DNA of 64,000 bases from an uncultured Planctomycetota bacterium (GCA_903901045.1 CAIUPP010000121.1:20396-84395); one strand, 5' to 3'; positions 43,940 through 54,251 are shown, numbered from the stretch's first letter. Notes: a model not told the origin generated them from the letters alone. Numbers and translations: made by a program.

Positions 43940-46045
43940 TCATTCGACGTACTGTCGGCCCTGCGTGCGTTCGATGCGTGTCCCACGCCTGATAAAAAGT
44001 GGCAGGATATCCAGCGGAGCATCGCGCTCAATCCAACGGCAGCCTGGGGTCACAGTGCCGCTCCAGAAGTCCTGCCATTCCCCTTCAGGCAGGTAAACCT
44101 TTCTGCTACGTTCTCCTTCGCGCAGCACTGGCGCGACGAGGAGCGACCTACCAAAGAGAAATTCGTCTTCGATGTGCCAAACGCATCGATCGTTCTGATA
44201 GTCGAGGACCAGCGGCCGGATGAAAGGAAGGCCCTTTTCGGAGGCGAAGGTGGCCTCGTCCAGTATGTACGGCATCAGGCTGTAGCGCAGGTCGGCATAC
44301 TTGCGGAAGTTGGCCAGCGCCTCTTTTCCAAACATCCATGGTTCCCTTGGCGTTCCGCCATGGGCGCGTACATGCGAACAGAAGAAGGCGAATTGCGTCC
44401 AGCGCATGTACAGTTCGGAGGAGGGGGTTGAGAAGTACCCGCCGAGGTCGTTCGCCCAGAAGGAGAAGCCAGACAGTGCGAGGCTGAGACCGGCCTTCAC
44501 CACACAGGCAAGCGTCTCGAAGCTGGCGTCCGCATCGCCGGACCAGTGAATAGGATAGCGCTGGCTTCCTGCATATGCCGGGCGCGCCCAGATGATGGCA
44601 TTTCCGCGCCCCTTCACCTGCTCGGTGACTTCCCATGCGGCGCGGTTGTAGAGAAGCGCGTAGAGGTTGTGCATCTCAATGCCGCTGTACCGATGGTACT
44701 TGACGTTGATGGGCGCAGTTTCACCAAAGTCGACCTTAATGCAGTCGGCGCCCATACGGAGCAACCGCTCAAGCCTGCCTTTGTACCAGGTGATGGCTTC
44801 CGGACGGGAGAAATCAATAACCCCCATGCGCTTGGGAGGGGCGCCGGGCACGGAGGTCTCAACAATGGCGTCATGTCTTAGGCCTTCTTTGAACGCAGGC
44901 GATGCATCGGACATGTAGGGCATTTGCCAGAGGGAAACATGTAGGTGCAGTGCATGCATCTCTTGGATCGTTTTCTCCAAGTCACCCCACGCGGGGGATG
45001 GCTCCAAGGTGCAGTCGCTGCCGTCCGTTCCCATCCACGGAGGGTCGAAGTGGATCGCGTCGCAGGGAACTTTCTCCTTGCGAATGCGTTCGGCCACTTG
45101 AAGCGCTTCCTGCGCGGTCTCGTAACTGTTTCGGCTCATCCACAAGCCAAACGACCATTTCGGCGGCATTGGGGCGCGGCCGGTCAGCGCTGTGTACTGG
45201 GAGATGACGTGAGGAAGCGATGGGCCATAGAAGAAGTAATAGTCCAGAACGTCTTCGTCGATCAAGAAGCTCGCCTCAAAGGCCGACTGGCTGCCAATCC
45301 AGGCCGTAAAAGGGGCCGATGTGTTGAAAAAGATCCCATAGCCGCGTGTGGAGAGCAGGAAAGGAATGGGTTTATACATGCGAGGTGAGTGGTTTCCTTT
45401 GGCGTCCTCAGACCAGTTGCGCACCGTCTGGCCGCGCCGATGCATGCCAAGGAACTGCTCCCCCATGCCAAGAATCTCCTCGTCATGTTCAAGACGGAAG
45501 TTCTCGCACGCTCGGACCTGATCGTCTCCTTGGACAAAGCCGGTGGGGAGGGCGTCGTACTGTTTCACATTGCACCGTTCCGGTCCTCCCAGTTCGGCAA
45601 CCCTGGTTCCGGAAGGGTCGAGCACGGCGACGGAATAGGGTTTCTTTCCAATGAGTATCCGCATCTTCCCGGTATCTATGGTGAAGCGATCCTCCGTCTC
45701 AGTCATCTCGCAGGAGAAAGCCTCGCGAATATCCGATGCGACCATTTCGGTCTTTCGGTCAAGGCGGTCCGTGTAACGTGCCAACTGGAGGCGCAACGCC
45801 GTTGGCGTCAGCACGTCCAGCGACAGGACCATCTCACTCTTGTCCTCGGGATATGTCGTGCCCCAAAAACAGGAATCTGTGCTCACGAACTGGTGGAAAA
45901 GCGCGGTAGCGGAGACATGGCAGGCGCGGGCACGTGCCGGGAAGTCCACACGGTTGCCGTGGCGTTGTCCCCGCTCCAACCGCTCGACGGGCAGAACAAG
46001 GCGACCATTGCCTGCAATTTCGTCAACTGGCTCGGGAATATGCAT
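43940..46045 (-). CDS. GH31 alpha-glucosidase/xylosidase
   Basis: 701 aa, SD GAGGAAAC. N-terminal beta-sandwich (to about 240), then the barrel: PPKWSFGLWMSRNSY near 300, DAIHFDPPWMG near 330, nucleophile Asp about 438 in CIKVDFGE, and acid/base Asp about 506 in HWSGDADASFE. C-terminal beta domains finish it. This is the classic GH31 pattern, acting on alpha-glucosides or alpha-xylosides. No signal peptide. It sits between the BASS transporter and an unassigned hydrolase-like gene. Confidence 0.9.
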   Translation of the reverse strand: MHIPEPVDEIAGNGRLVLPVERLERGQRHGNRVDFPARARACHVSATALFHQFVSTDSCFWGTTYPEDKSEMVLSLDVLTPTALRLQLARYTDRLDRKTEMVASDIREAFSCEMTETEDRFTIDTGKMRILIGKKPYSVAVLDPSGTRVAELGGPERCNVKQYDALPTGFVQGDDQVRACENFRLEHDEEILGMGEQFLGMHRRGQTVRNWSEDAKGNHSPRMYKPIPFLLSTRGYGIFFNTSAPFTAWIGSQSAFEASFLIDEDVLDYYFFYGPSLPHVISQYTALTGRAPMPPKWSFGLWMSRNSYETAQEALQVAERIRKEKVPCDAIHFDPPWMGTDGSDCTLEPSPAWGDLEKTIQEMHALHLHVSLWQMPYMSDASPAFKEGLRHDAIVETSVPGAPPKRMGVIDFSRPEAITWYKGRLERLLRMGADCIKVDFGETAPINVKYHRYSGIEMHNLYALLYNRAAWEVTEQVKGRGNAIIWARPAYAGSQRYPIHWSGDADASFETLACVVKAGLSLALSGFSFWANDLGGYFSTPSSELYMRWTQFAFFCSHVRAHGGTPREPWMFGKEALANFRKYADLRYSLMPYILDEATFASEKGLPFIRPLVLDYQNDRCVWHIEDEFLFGRSLLVAPVLREGERSRKVYLPEGEWQDFWSGTVTPGCRWIERDAPLDILPLFIRRGTRIERTQGRQYVE

Positions 46046-46129
46046 GTTTCCTCTTCAGACCAGGACAACCCCACACAACTAGGAGTGCGCCGTCATGCGA
46101 AGGCGCAATCGTCAATGCATGCTTCAGAC

Positions 46130-48187
46130 TCAATCTCGACATGGCACCGGCTGAGTCAAGAGGCCGTTGTTGATCAGGCGCACCGCCGTAAAGTCCGCTC
46201 CATCCATGTCAAGAGACAATTTGATTCCGGTCATTTCGGAAGCGAGTTGAGTCGCGGCGAACTCCAGCGCTTGCCATTTGCCAGCGGCGTCCAGTACTTC
46301 GGCGCGCTGCGGGGTTCTCATGCCCTTTCCAAGGTGGACGGTGACGCCTTCGACGCGATCAAGGGGAAGATTGGCCAGCAGCAACAGCACACCATCAGGG
46401 ATATGCCGCGCAATGGTCAACATGTATGGAACCCCGGCGACTTGCACAAACGGACCATGCCCGGCCAGGTGGTGAGCTAGCCTTCCGAGCATCTCCGCTC
46501 GCGTCCAGTTAAGATACGGCCGCGTGGCTCCCTGCGAAAGATTCTCACACTGAATGGCTATCCTTCCGCCCAGGCTGTTCTCGAAGAGCGTGCAGCCGGC
46601 GAACAGCCGCTCATGGTCGGCGTTGACGTAATAGGACACTGCGCGTGCGGTGGGCACGCGGGTGATCTCATAGAAATGGGAACGCTCCTTTGCGGGGCCG
46701 TATCGGTGCAGGGACATATAACGGTGCGGCTTTCCGCCGAAGGCCGGGTCCGCGAGTTCCTCGGCGCCGATGCACCCAGCGTATTTGCGGAATGCGCGTA
46801 TGTCGCGAACGCCAATCATCTCTCCCTTGCCCATGTCCACCAGCGTCTCGGCGGCGCTTCCGTCGAGCAGCAGACCGCCCGACAAAAGGCGCTTCAGTTG
46901 CTCGTCCGTGCATCCGCGCAGGACCTGGCCCGTTGCCGCCACCACCGGCGCGTGGCCGTACACCACGGGAATCCCGCACGATTCAAGCGCCCACACCCAG
47001 CCGCCACCGCACGGCTTCAGATCGGCGAAATCGGCGGATTCAGATAGTCGCGTTTCCATTACGGCATGGTTGCCGGACAGGATACCAACGCCGAATTCCT
47101 CTCCCGCCGCCGAGACTGCGTCTTCAATGGCTTTGACCTTGGGCCTCGTTTTGACGAACATCTCCAGGTAGTCCCGGCCTTCCTCCATGGGGCTTCCCAA
47201 GTGATCGAACCAATTGGTGGCGATGTCGTGAACTCCGAAGAGTGCCGACAGCCCCAGCTGAATCCGCGTCTGCCGCACCGATTTGTTGAACTGCGAGTAG
47301 GTGAAGTTTTCCAGCTCGGGGCAATGCCGGGATCCCTTCGGCGTGAGGGCCATGGTCTCCCGCGGGGAAAAGGTCGCAATGATATCCGGGATGGTCTCAC
47401 AGTAGAACCCCATTGTCGGACGCACAACGGGTTCGTGCGGTCCGCTCAACGCGCGGACAAGCCCGTGCCAGTCGCGGCCTTCAATGTCGTGGTCGTCGGG
47501 GGTGCTGCACATAAGTCCCATCCGGGTCGCCGGGGATACAGCATGGACCGACTGTTCGAGCAAGCGAGCGACCTCGACGTCGATCTCACCAAGCATCCGC
47601 AAGTACTCTGTTCGCCAAGGGTGCGGGGCGCCGGGCTTCAGGATGGCTCTTACGACCTCTTCACGCGTGACCTCTTTCCCGATGCGCTTGGAGAAGGTGC
47701 GCATGTGCAGCGGGCAATAACAGCCGTAACTCGCTGGCGGGTGGTGGAACTCCCGGAAGTCGTCCTCGACCCAGAGAATGTTGGGGCGCGTGCCTGCATA
47801 GAGTTGGTAGGCGGCCACCAGCCATTCGCGCCAGACGGCGGAAAGGCTGCATGCCACTGCCTTGCATTGCACGCCTGCGTAGTCTGTGAAGAAAGTCATT
47901 CCGGGGTGAACGCCCTTCATGTCCCAGCCGCGGTCTTCGTGGCCGCGCGTGACCCAGGGATTCACTGAGAAGAGGATGCCCGCTTCACCCAGTACTTCGC
48001 GCGACTTCCGAAGCCAGGGCAAGTAGCTTTCGATAAGCGCTAGTGTGGGCAGGCCATGGCTGAAGTCCTCCGTGTCAATCTTCCAGATCACTTCACCCAC
48101 GCCGTACTGGACGCAGTAATCGCGTACCTCGTTGATGGTCTCTTCCGCCTTCCACAGCGGAAGATTCTTGCGCAACATCATATGCAT
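46130..48187 (-). CDS. Hydrolase-like protein, unassigned TIM barrel
   Basis: 685 aa, SD GAGGTG. The N-terminal part reads like a glycoside hydrolase barrel: EVIWKIDTEDFSHG, ILFSVNPWVTRG, ILWVEDDFREFHHPP near 160 (candidate acids), RMGLMCSTPDDHD near 255. A middle Rossmann-like region (GIPVVYGHAPVVAAT, LKRLLSGGLLLDGSAAETL) resembles the beta-galactosidase trimerisation/glutamine amidotransferase-like domain of GH42 proteins, and a beta-sandwich ends it. GH42-like architecture is inferred; the family is unnamed here. It lies directly upstream of the GH31 gene in the same direction. Confidence 0.6.
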   Translation of the reverse strand: MHMMLRKNLPLWKAEETINEVRDYCVQYGVGEVIWKIDTEDFSHGLPTLALIESYLPWLRKSREVLGEAGILFSVNPWVTRGHEDRGWDMKGVHPGMTFFTDYAGVQCKAVACSLSAVWREWLVAAYQLYAGTRPNILWVEDDFREFHHPPASYGCYCPLHMRTFSKRIGKEVTREEVVRAILKPGAPHPWRTEYLRMLGEIDVEVARLLEQSVHAVSPATRMGLMCSTPDDHDIEGRDWHGLVRALSGPHEPVVRPTMGFYCETIPDIIATFSPRETMALTPKGSRHCPELENFTYSQFNKSVRQTRIQLGLSALFGVHDIATNWFDHLGSPMEEGRDYLEMFVKTRPKVKAIEDAVSAAGEEFGVGILSGNHAVMETRLSESADFADLKPCGGGWVWALESCGIPVVYGHAPVVAATGQVLRGCTDEQLKRLLSGGLLLDGSAAETLVDMGKGEMIGVRDIRAFRKYAGCIGAEELADPAFGGKPHRYMSLHRYGPAKERSHFYEITRVPTARAVSYYVNADHERLFAGCTLFENSLGGRIAIQCENLSQGATRPYLNWTRAEMLGRLAHHLAGHGPFVQVAGVPYMLTIARHIPDGVLLLLANLPLDRVEGVTVHLGKGMRTPQRAEVLDAAGKWQALEFAATQLASEMTGIKLSLDMDGADFTAVRLINNGLLTQPVPCRD

Positions 48188-48300
48188 TGAACGAACACCT
48201 CTTCCTGTTCTTGTGCGGTTACTCGCTGTCGCGCTTCAACTTCACGACCGGAGGCCTTCCCGACACCGCGCACTTTGCGCGTGGAGCGTCACGTGCTTCA

Positions 48301-50964
48301 TCAGTTCTTTGCTGCCGAAATCTTGGATAGCACTTTCAACATGTCTTCTTTGGCTTTGTCCGCCAGGGTGGTATTCCTCATGTCTCCCAGCACCGCCTTT
48401 GGGCTCTCGGCCAGGACTCTCTTAGCTTCGTTCAGTAGTTCCGGGGATAGCTTGCCGGCGGGCATGTTAACAGCGTCCTTCAACATGGATAGATAGACAT
48501 AATCCTCCACCCCTTCACGGGTGGCTTCCCACCGCTTGCTGGTGATGATCAGTTCTTTCCGGCTTATACCTGCGGGGGCGTCCTGGGCGTTCGCAAGATA
48601 GACCATCGCCCAGTTCTCGCCGTCCTCATTCCTGTAACTGTTCCAGTGGGTCTTGTAGTTGTATATCCAATTGCCGAATCCGCCCATGTCCTCCTGCCAG
48701 GTCTGCCATACCGCCAGCCGGTAGATGCTGTAGGGCGAGACCGCCTGCGGGAAAGGAGGGACCGGATTGGCATAGGTCCAGTAATACTTCCTGGCTTTCG
48801 CCATGGTCTTGGCCAGTTGCTTTGTTTCGTCGGTCTGGCTCAGAAAGCCATAGAGGTGTGGCATGAAGATATCGACATAGGGGGCGATATTCTTCATCTC
48901 ATCAGGCGTCCCGACGGCGTTTGCGATAATCAAGATGTTTGGGTCAATTTCCTTAATGAGTTTCGCCATGTTGCACACCTTCGCGTCCAGGATCTCGTCG
49001 TAAGGATGGAGCGCAAATCTATCGTAGCCGAACCCCTTCTCCTTCAGGTGGCTCACCAGACTGTTGATGTAGGATTTGAAGAGCGCCTTCCATTCGGGGC
49101 TGAAGAAGGGGTACGCGTCAAACTTCGCCAGGTAGGCATCCGGATGCCAGGAGAACACGAGCATCTTGGGGTTAAGCTGCGCGTAGTATCCAAGAAGCAC
49201 GTCCAGCGCCGCATAGTCCACTTTGAGCTTGCCTTGGGCGTCAAGTTGGAGCCGTGCCATCCAGGGGTGTAACGTGGGCGTGTTAACGTAGTGCGCCTTC
49301 AAGTCAGTTATCATTGCCTGTGCCATTTCCGGGGTTGTCCATTCCGGCACCAGGTAATCCCAATACTGGATGTAGACGGGCTTGTCGTCCGGCAGAGAGA
49401 CGGGGTATATCTTTGTCCTGAGCTTTACGGAGGAAGAAGGCAATCCCGGCGCCTGCGCCACTATTTCGGTGGTGTAATTGCCGGGCTTTACTCCCCGGCT
49501 GAACAGGGTTAGCCAGACCTCCCGGCTCTCTCCGGAGGGGATACTCAGTTTTCCTTCCAACAGGGGCAGGGCGTCATTGACCTCTTTCCCGGAAAGGGTT
49601 GTCACCCAAACGGCCTCCCGAATAGTGACCGGGACTCCGGAGTCCTTCGCTGAGACTAGGAATTCCAATGTCTTGGATGAAAGGTTGGTCAGAACGAAGC
49701 TGGCAGACTCATATTCATTGCCGCCCATGGACACGTTGATCTCTTTGCACTCCTGGAACGGAAACTCATATCCGGGCTTCTCTGCGGACGGGGGAAGCTG
49801 GAACCTGGCAACTTTGTCCCAGGGGCTCTGTTCCCAGCAGACGTATTCGCGTCCGGGGAACAGGAGCCGCCAGCTCTGTGCCACCTTTTCGCCGGCGGGA
49901 TCCGCGGCCTGCGGTTTTGCAGCGGGGGAAGGTTCTGCCGGAGTTTCTTTGACAGCTGGGATTGCGGCTTCGTTCGGTTTGGCTTCGACAACAGAGACAT
50001 CGTCAATCAGCAGATCGCCGCCGGGCCAACCGCAGAAAGCAATACTAACCGTTGTTGCAGGGGCGGACGCCGCTGAGGTATCGAATTCGCCGGTCCAACG
50101 CGTCCAGACAGCATCACTCTTCTTGTCCGCGAAGATAGTCTTGTCGGCATGGACGTAGAAATATACTCCGCCGACCTCGCTACATTTGTACCAGAAATCA
50201 AGACGGTACTTCGTGTTCGGCTTTACCGGAAGGCTCTGGGCAGCCCGGCCAAGATCGACCGCAGGGGATATCCGGATACTCTGTTTGCCGGAATGGCTGT
50301 CGGCGTCTGCTTTCAGCTTTGCACCGTTTGCATTCCAGTTTTCCGGAGGATTTCCCTTTTCCATATCTCCGTTGATGACGAGCTCCGCTCCAGGTTTCTC
50401 GGCTGCGGCTGCCGGCTTTGCAGCCGGGGTTGCGGCGTCGTTTGCCTTAAGCTCAGTGACAGAGACATCGTCTATCAGCAAGTCCCCGCCGGGCCAACCG
50501 CAGAACCCAACACTAACCGTCGTCGCAGGAGTGGATGCCGCCGAGGTGTCGAACTCGCCGCTCCAGTGCGTCCAGATTTCGTCGGACTTCTTGTCGGCGA
50601 AAATGACCTTGTCGGCATTGACGTAGAAATATATGCCTCCGCCTTCGCCGCATTTGTACCAGAAATCAAGACGGTACTTTGTATTCGGCTTCACCGGAAT
50701 GTTCTGCGTTGCCCGACCATAATCGACCAAAGGCGCTATCCTGATGCTCTGTTTGCCGGAATGGCCGCCGGCGCCTGCGCTAAGCTTAGCCCCGTTAGCA
50801 ATCCAGTTGTCCGGAGGGTTCCCCTTCTCCATGTCTCCGTTAACGATCAACTCAGGTCCGGATTCCCCGGCAGCGGCCGCCGGAGTGCCACAAACATGCC
50901 AAACCAGCAGTCCTGTCGCTAAGGCCAACAACAACCGCGCACTTGCAGAATAAATCGTTACCAT
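48301..50964 (-). CDS. Secreted protein with tandem CBM domains and DUF4091
   Basis: 887 aa from ATG 50964 (SD GGAGGAAAG). Signal peptide 1-32 (LLLALATGLLVWHVCGTPAAAAG). Two CBM4/9-like domains follow, residues 37-176 and 193-332, each starting VNGDMEKGNPP and ending GWPGGDLLIDDVSV. A third beta region leads to a DUF4091/GH-like barrel with VYIQYWDYLVPEWTTP, FALHPYDEILD and IFMPHLYGF. The C-terminus is helical. DUF4091 proteins are secreted carbohydrate-active proteins of unclear reaction. The tandem domains arose by recent duplication. Confidence 0.8.
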   Translation of the reverse strand: MVTIYSASARLLLALATGLLVWHVCGTPAAAAGESGPELIVNGDMEKGNPPDNWIANGAKLSAGAGGHSGKQSIRIAPLVDYGRATQNIPVKPNTKYRLDFWYKCGEGGGIYFYVNADKVIFADKKSDEIWTHWSGEFDTSAASTPATTVSVGFCGWPGGDLLIDDVSVTELKANDAATPAAKPAAAAEKPGAELVINGDMEKGNPPENWNANGAKLKADADSHSGKQSIRISPAVDLGRAAQSLPVKPNTKYRLDFWYKCSEVGGVYFYVHADKTIFADKKSDAVWTRWTGEFDTSAASAPATTVSIAFCGWPGGDLLIDDVSVVEAKPNEAAIPAVKETPAEPSPAAKPQAADPAGEKVAQSWRLLFPGREYVCWEQSPWDKVARFQLPPSAEKPGYEFPFQECKEINVSMGGNEYESASFVLTNLSSKTLEFLVSAKDSGVPVTIREAVWVTTLSGKEVNDALPLLEGKLSIPSGESREVWLTLFSRGVKPGNYTTEIVAQAPGLPSSSVKLRTKIYPVSLPDDKPVYIQYWDYLVPEWTTPEMAQAMITDLKAHYVNTPTLHPWMARLQLDAQGKLKVDYAALDVLLGYYAQLNPKMLVFSWHPDAYLAKFDAYPFFSPEWKALFKSYINSLVSHLKEKGFGYDRFALHPYDEILDAKVCNMAKLIKEIDPNILIIANAVGTPDEMKNIAPYVDIFMPHLYGFLSQTDETKQLAKTMAKARKYYWTYANPVPPFPQAVSPYSIYRLAVWQTWQEDMGGFGNWIYNYKTHWNSYRNEDGENWAMVYLANAQDAPAGISRKELIITSKRWEATREGVEDYVYLSMLKDAVNMPAGKLSPELLNEAKRVLAESPKAVLGDMRNTTLADKAKEDMLKVLSKISAAKN
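49969..50856 (-). repeat. Tandem 468-nt intragenic duplication (two CBM domains)
   Basis: Copies at about 50437-50856 and 49969-50388, offset exactly 468 nt (156 codons: 140 of domain and 16 of Ala/Pro linker). Stretches such as the segments at 50346-50384 and 50813-50851 are nearly identical at the DNA level, indicating a recent event. Confidence 0.85.
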
Positions 50965-51035
50965 CTTCGGCTTTCCTCCTTTGGTGGTAGAGCGAACTCC
51001 GACCAACGCCGTTTCTCGTGCAGTTATCTTATTCC

Positions 51036-51989
51036 CTAGGGCGATTTTGCCCCGAACATGCCCTCATCGATGCACCATTTCAGGGCAATTTCCAGACCCT
51101 CTTCAGTCGTGTACTCCGGCGAGTAGCCCAGATAATTGACTGCCTTGGAGATATCAAAACACATATGCTCCAGCAGGAAAGTCAGTCCTTCTGGCGAAAC
51201 CTTCGGCCGCCGGGAGAGAATTGTCTGGACGGGGAGATATTCCACAGGCGATGAGCTGTTGAGAACTTCCTTAGCCACTTCAAGATAGCGATTCAAGGTT
51301 ACTGCTTTCCGAGAGGAAATGATAAAGACCTCGCCATCGATCTCCTTCCCCTTCGATATGCCTTTGACGAACGCGGTGGCCAAATCGTCATTGCATCCGG
51401 ACTGGAGCAAGGTGGCGCCGGCATCGGGAACTTCAACCGGCTTCCCTTCTTTCAATAATCGGAAAAATTCAATGTCTCTGTCGCCCCAGAGTTCCAGGGG
51501 TACTCTTCCGGCGCCGATTATGTTGGTGGGACGAAATATGGTAACCGGGAAACCATCTTCTTGATGCAATTTCAGGGCAAACGCGTCTCTTTCACATTGG
51601 GCGTAGAAATTCACCTCGGTCTTTTCTCTCCAGGGATGCTCTTCGTCAGCAGGCACATAGCGCAGCGGAACAAAGGTTCCGGTAGAACTGCATATGAAAT
51701 AGTGTTCTATCTTGCCGTTGAAATAGCGGCATGCTGACCTAACATCTTCCAGAGAAGGAACTGTGTCTATGACAACGTCGAAATTCCCGGCCGATAGGGC
51801 CTTCCAGAATCCCTCGCTCTTCTTGTCGCCGTGAACAAGCGCTACTCCATTCAACCCCACCCGGTGCTGTCTATTCAGCCCGCGGGAAGCCCCTGTCACC
51901 GTATATCCCATTTCAACAGAGCCTCTTGCCACCCGGCTCCCAATTTCACCCGTGGCGCCAAGTATCAGTATCCTTCGATTTGTGCTCAT
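51036..51989 (-). CDS. NAD(P)-dependent epimerase/dehydratase-like protein
   Basis: 317 aa. Rossmann start ILILGATGEIGSRVARG (residues 7-23). The usual YxxxK of extended SDRs is not evident at the expected place: STGTFVPLRYVPADEEHPWREKTE followed by YAQCERDAF, so Y-x3-K may be replaced. FRPTNIIGAGRVP resembles the RP-x-N-x-x-G motif of nucleotide-sugar epimerases. It resembles the atypical, isoflavone-reductase or RNA-binding branches as well. A sugar-modifying role is plausible from context. Confidence 0.7.
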   Translation of the reverse strand: MSTNRRILILGATGEIGSRVARGSVEMGYTVTGASRGLNRQHRVGLNGVALVHGDKKSEGFWKALSAGNFDVVIDTVPSLEDVRSACRYFNGKIEHYFICSSTGTFVPLRYVPADEEHPWREKTEVNFYAQCERDAFALKLHQEDGFPVTIFRPTNIIGAGRVPLELWGDRDIEFFRLLKEGKPVEVPDAGATLLQSGCNDDLATAFVKGISKGKEIDGEVFIISSRKAVTLNRYLEVAKEVLNSSSPVEYLPVQTILSRRPKVSPEGLTFLLEHMCFDISKAVNYLGYSPEYTTEEGLEIALKWCIDEGMFGAKSP

Positions 51990-52060
51990 CTCTTCATTCC
52001 GCCTGTTCTCCGGAGAGTCCTGGAACTTCCCATTAATGATTCTTGCCCCAAGGCAGGCCT

Positions 52061-53257
52061 CTAACCGCGAACGTACTCGCGCATCGCCCGGGCTAATTGT
52101 TTTGCGTCAGCCTGGCGCTCCGGAAGGTCCAGGTAGTCCGATTCCCAGTAGAGTATCTGCCTGGCGCCGACGCTCTCGGCGGCGGCGATGCTCTTGCGGA
52201 AATCCTCTGCGGTGGGCGGCAACCACCAGTAGAGCCAGACGTTGCAATGGTTGCCCACTTCACGTTTGTTGGCGGCGAATGCCTTTTCCGGAGTGCCTGT
52301 TGTGCCCGGGGCGTAGTTCCCGGCGGGGACGACCTCATCGATGAGCCTCTCTCTGGCCCACGTTTCGGTGTCCAGCAGCACGCCGTAGAGGTTGCCGCAT
52401 ATGACGGGGGGCGCAGCCCAGCGGTAATACCAGGGATGAGCGCCCATCATGGAGATGGGCAGGCGCTTGCTCTTGCCCTTGATCAGCTTGTGGGCCGCGC
52501 GCATGAACAGAGTCTGGGGCTTCGCGCGGTATCGCACCCAGCGTTCGTCCCCATTCGGGACTTCGACTGGGGAAAGCCCATATTCCTTCTGGAACCCCTC
52601 AACCAACGGCTTTTCGTATCCGAAGTCGGCAACGCCATCAGGGGTGGCTTGTGGCTCATTCCGGATGTCGCCGGTCCGCACCCAATCGAAGAACACGCCA
52701 TCAATATCGTAGCTCAAAATTTCCTTCACAATCCCGAGCTTGTACTCACGTGCTTCTTCAAATGCAAAACTCAACTGCGAGTTATAAGGCACGCCGCAGC
52801 GTTTCACCCATCGGAACTGAGGGTGTTCGCGGGAGAACTTGCTGACCGCACCCCAGCCATGGTCATCCTCATTGATGGACAACCAGGCGTGGATTTCAAG
52901 GCCAATGCTGTGCCCGTACTCCACGGCCGCGCGCAACGTATCAAAGCGACCGGCACGATAGGAAAAGTCATTCCGTCCGGGGGTTGCCCATCCGGCGTAA
53001 CAATCAGGATCCAGATCGACGTCCCAGACATGTTGAACAAGCTGGCTCTCATAGACGGCCTGCCCGCCGTTCAAGCAACGCCAATAGATCCGTTGCAGCC
53101 CCCGTTCCTTGCAGCAGTCCAGGATGTACTTGACGCTGTCTTTGCCACGACCGATCCGCTTCTCATACTGCCACCTCCAGTCCGAATGCGTTACCGGTGT
53201 GGACAGGAGGATCTTGTCGCTGTCTTTCTCTTGCCGCCCCGCCTTAGTGTGTGCCAT
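52061..53257 (-). CDS. GHL10/DUF4015-like TIM-barrel glycoside hydrolase-like protein
   Basis: 398 aa from ATG 53257 (SD GGGAG); a GTG at 53311 is an alternative. Barrel features: GLQRIYWRCLNGGQAVYES, LRAAVEYGHSIGLEIHAWLSINEDD near 110-135, YDIDGVFFDWVRTGDI near 200, and WLYWWLPPTAEDF near 345. It resembles GHL10/FAM-type hydrolase-like proteins with a DGVFFDW strand end carrying catalytic Asp. No signal peptide. It lies in the same direction as the epimerase (71 nt upstream of it). Confidence 0.6.
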   Translation of the reverse strand: MAHTKAGRQEKDSDKILLSTPVTHSDWRWQYEKRIGRGKDSVKYILDCCKERGLQRIYWRCLNGGQAVYESQLVQHVWDVDLDPDCYAGWATPGRNDFSYRAGRFDTLRAAVEYGHSIGLEIHAWLSINEDDHGWGAVSKFSREHPQFRWVKRCGVPYNSQLSFAFEEAREYKLGIVKEILSYDIDGVFFDWVRTGDIRNEPQATPDGVADFGYEKPLVEGFQKEYGLSPVEVPNGDERWVRYRAKPQTLFMRAAHKLIKGKSKRLPISMMGAHPWYYRWAAPPVICGNLYGVLLDTETWARERLIDEVVPAGNYAPGTTGTPEKAFAANKREVGNHCNVWLYWWLPPTAEDFRKSIAAAESVGARQILYWESDYLDLPERQADAKQLARAMREYVRG

Positions 53258-53386
53258 CAGCGTCTCCCGTCGTTCATAGTTCAGGAATAGTCGTTGCGTC
53301 TGAGAAGTCACTGGAACTCCGGGTGCGTTGACTCCGCTCTCCCTGCGGTGACTCCGCCCCCACGGGCGTCCACGGTGGACGCGCCC

Positions 53387-54157
53387 CTACCGCTGGGGCA
53401 CCACTCCGGCTCGCTTGCCGGCGCCGGCGAGCTGGTCTGCATCATAGCGCTGCTTTACTTCTGCGGCGTTCAGCGCTCTGCTGTACATGCGGAGTTCATC
53501 GAGCGCCCCCGTCCAGTTGTAGATATTGCCGGGTTTGACCATAAGAGTGCCCAGCATCAACTTGTCGCTTTCCGTATACCTGGGCGCTAGTTTCCCCTCA
53601 GCGCTGAATGCTCCATCGACGTACCACTTTGCTGTTGTCCCTATCTTCGTAAAGGCGGCATGATGCCATTTTCCGTCGAAGACAATGGCGGCCGAGTGGA
53701 AGTCACTGCTGGGCGCGAAGTTCCCCATGACCGGTTCAGCGACGCCCCGGCTGGACCAGTTTATGTAGCCCGGGTCTCTGCGCTGGATGCTCCAATAACC
53801 ATGCGGGCCGTCTTCCGCGTTGCCTCTGGCAATCATGTTTCCTTCGGCGGTTGCGGAAGCCTTGACCCAGAACATGATGGTAAAGTCCCCAGCCATGATG
53901 TTGAGGCTCGCATTAGACCCGCAGTCAACATAACTTTCCATCTCCTTATCGAAGGAGATGGCGGCCCCGGCAACGCCCTCGACCAGCGTGGCGAGATGCA
54001 CCGTACCATCATTGCCTTTGCCGGAGGAGTCCAGAACTTTGCCGTCCGCGATCTTGTCAAAGTCCCAGTAGGCGGCCAGGTCCTCCTGCGCGCTCGCCTG
54101 GGCACAAGCCAATAGAGATACGATCACTCCCATCAACAGAGTCAAAGGACCTTTCAT
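53387..54157 (-). CDS. Secreted LamG/concanavalin-like domain protein
   Basis: 256 aa, SD GAGGGAG. Signal peptide 1-23 (LLMGVIVSLLACAQASAQ). The rest is one LamG-type jelly roll: LAAYWDFDKIADGKVLDSSGKGNDG, SYVDCGSNASLNIMAGDFTIMFWVKA, KWHHAAFTKIGTTAKWYVDG (each here in fragments) and a final ALDELRMYSRALNAAEV. Such proteins are abundant in PVC bacteria beside DUF1559 genes and bind carbohydrate or surfaces. Confidence 0.85.
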   Translation of the reverse strand: MKGPLTLLMGVIVSLLACAQASAQEDLAAYWDFDKIADGKVLDSSGKGNDGTVHLATLVEGVAGAAISFDKEMESYVDCGSNASLNIMAGDFTIMFWVKASATAEGNMIARGNAEDGPHGYWSIQRRDPGYINWSSRGVAEPVMGNFAPSSDFHSAAIVFDGKWHHAAFTKIGTTAKWYVDGAFSAEGKLAPRYTESDKLMLGTLMVKPGNIYNWTGALDELRMYSRALNAAEVKQRYDADQLAGAGKRAGVVPQR

Positions 54158-54251
54158 ACCGCATCTCCCTCTGTTTGAGTCCTCTCAGCCGAACTGGGAT
54201 ATTCGTTCGACGATCCCGAGTTCCGGGCCAATCTTCCCCAGCAAGAGAAAC

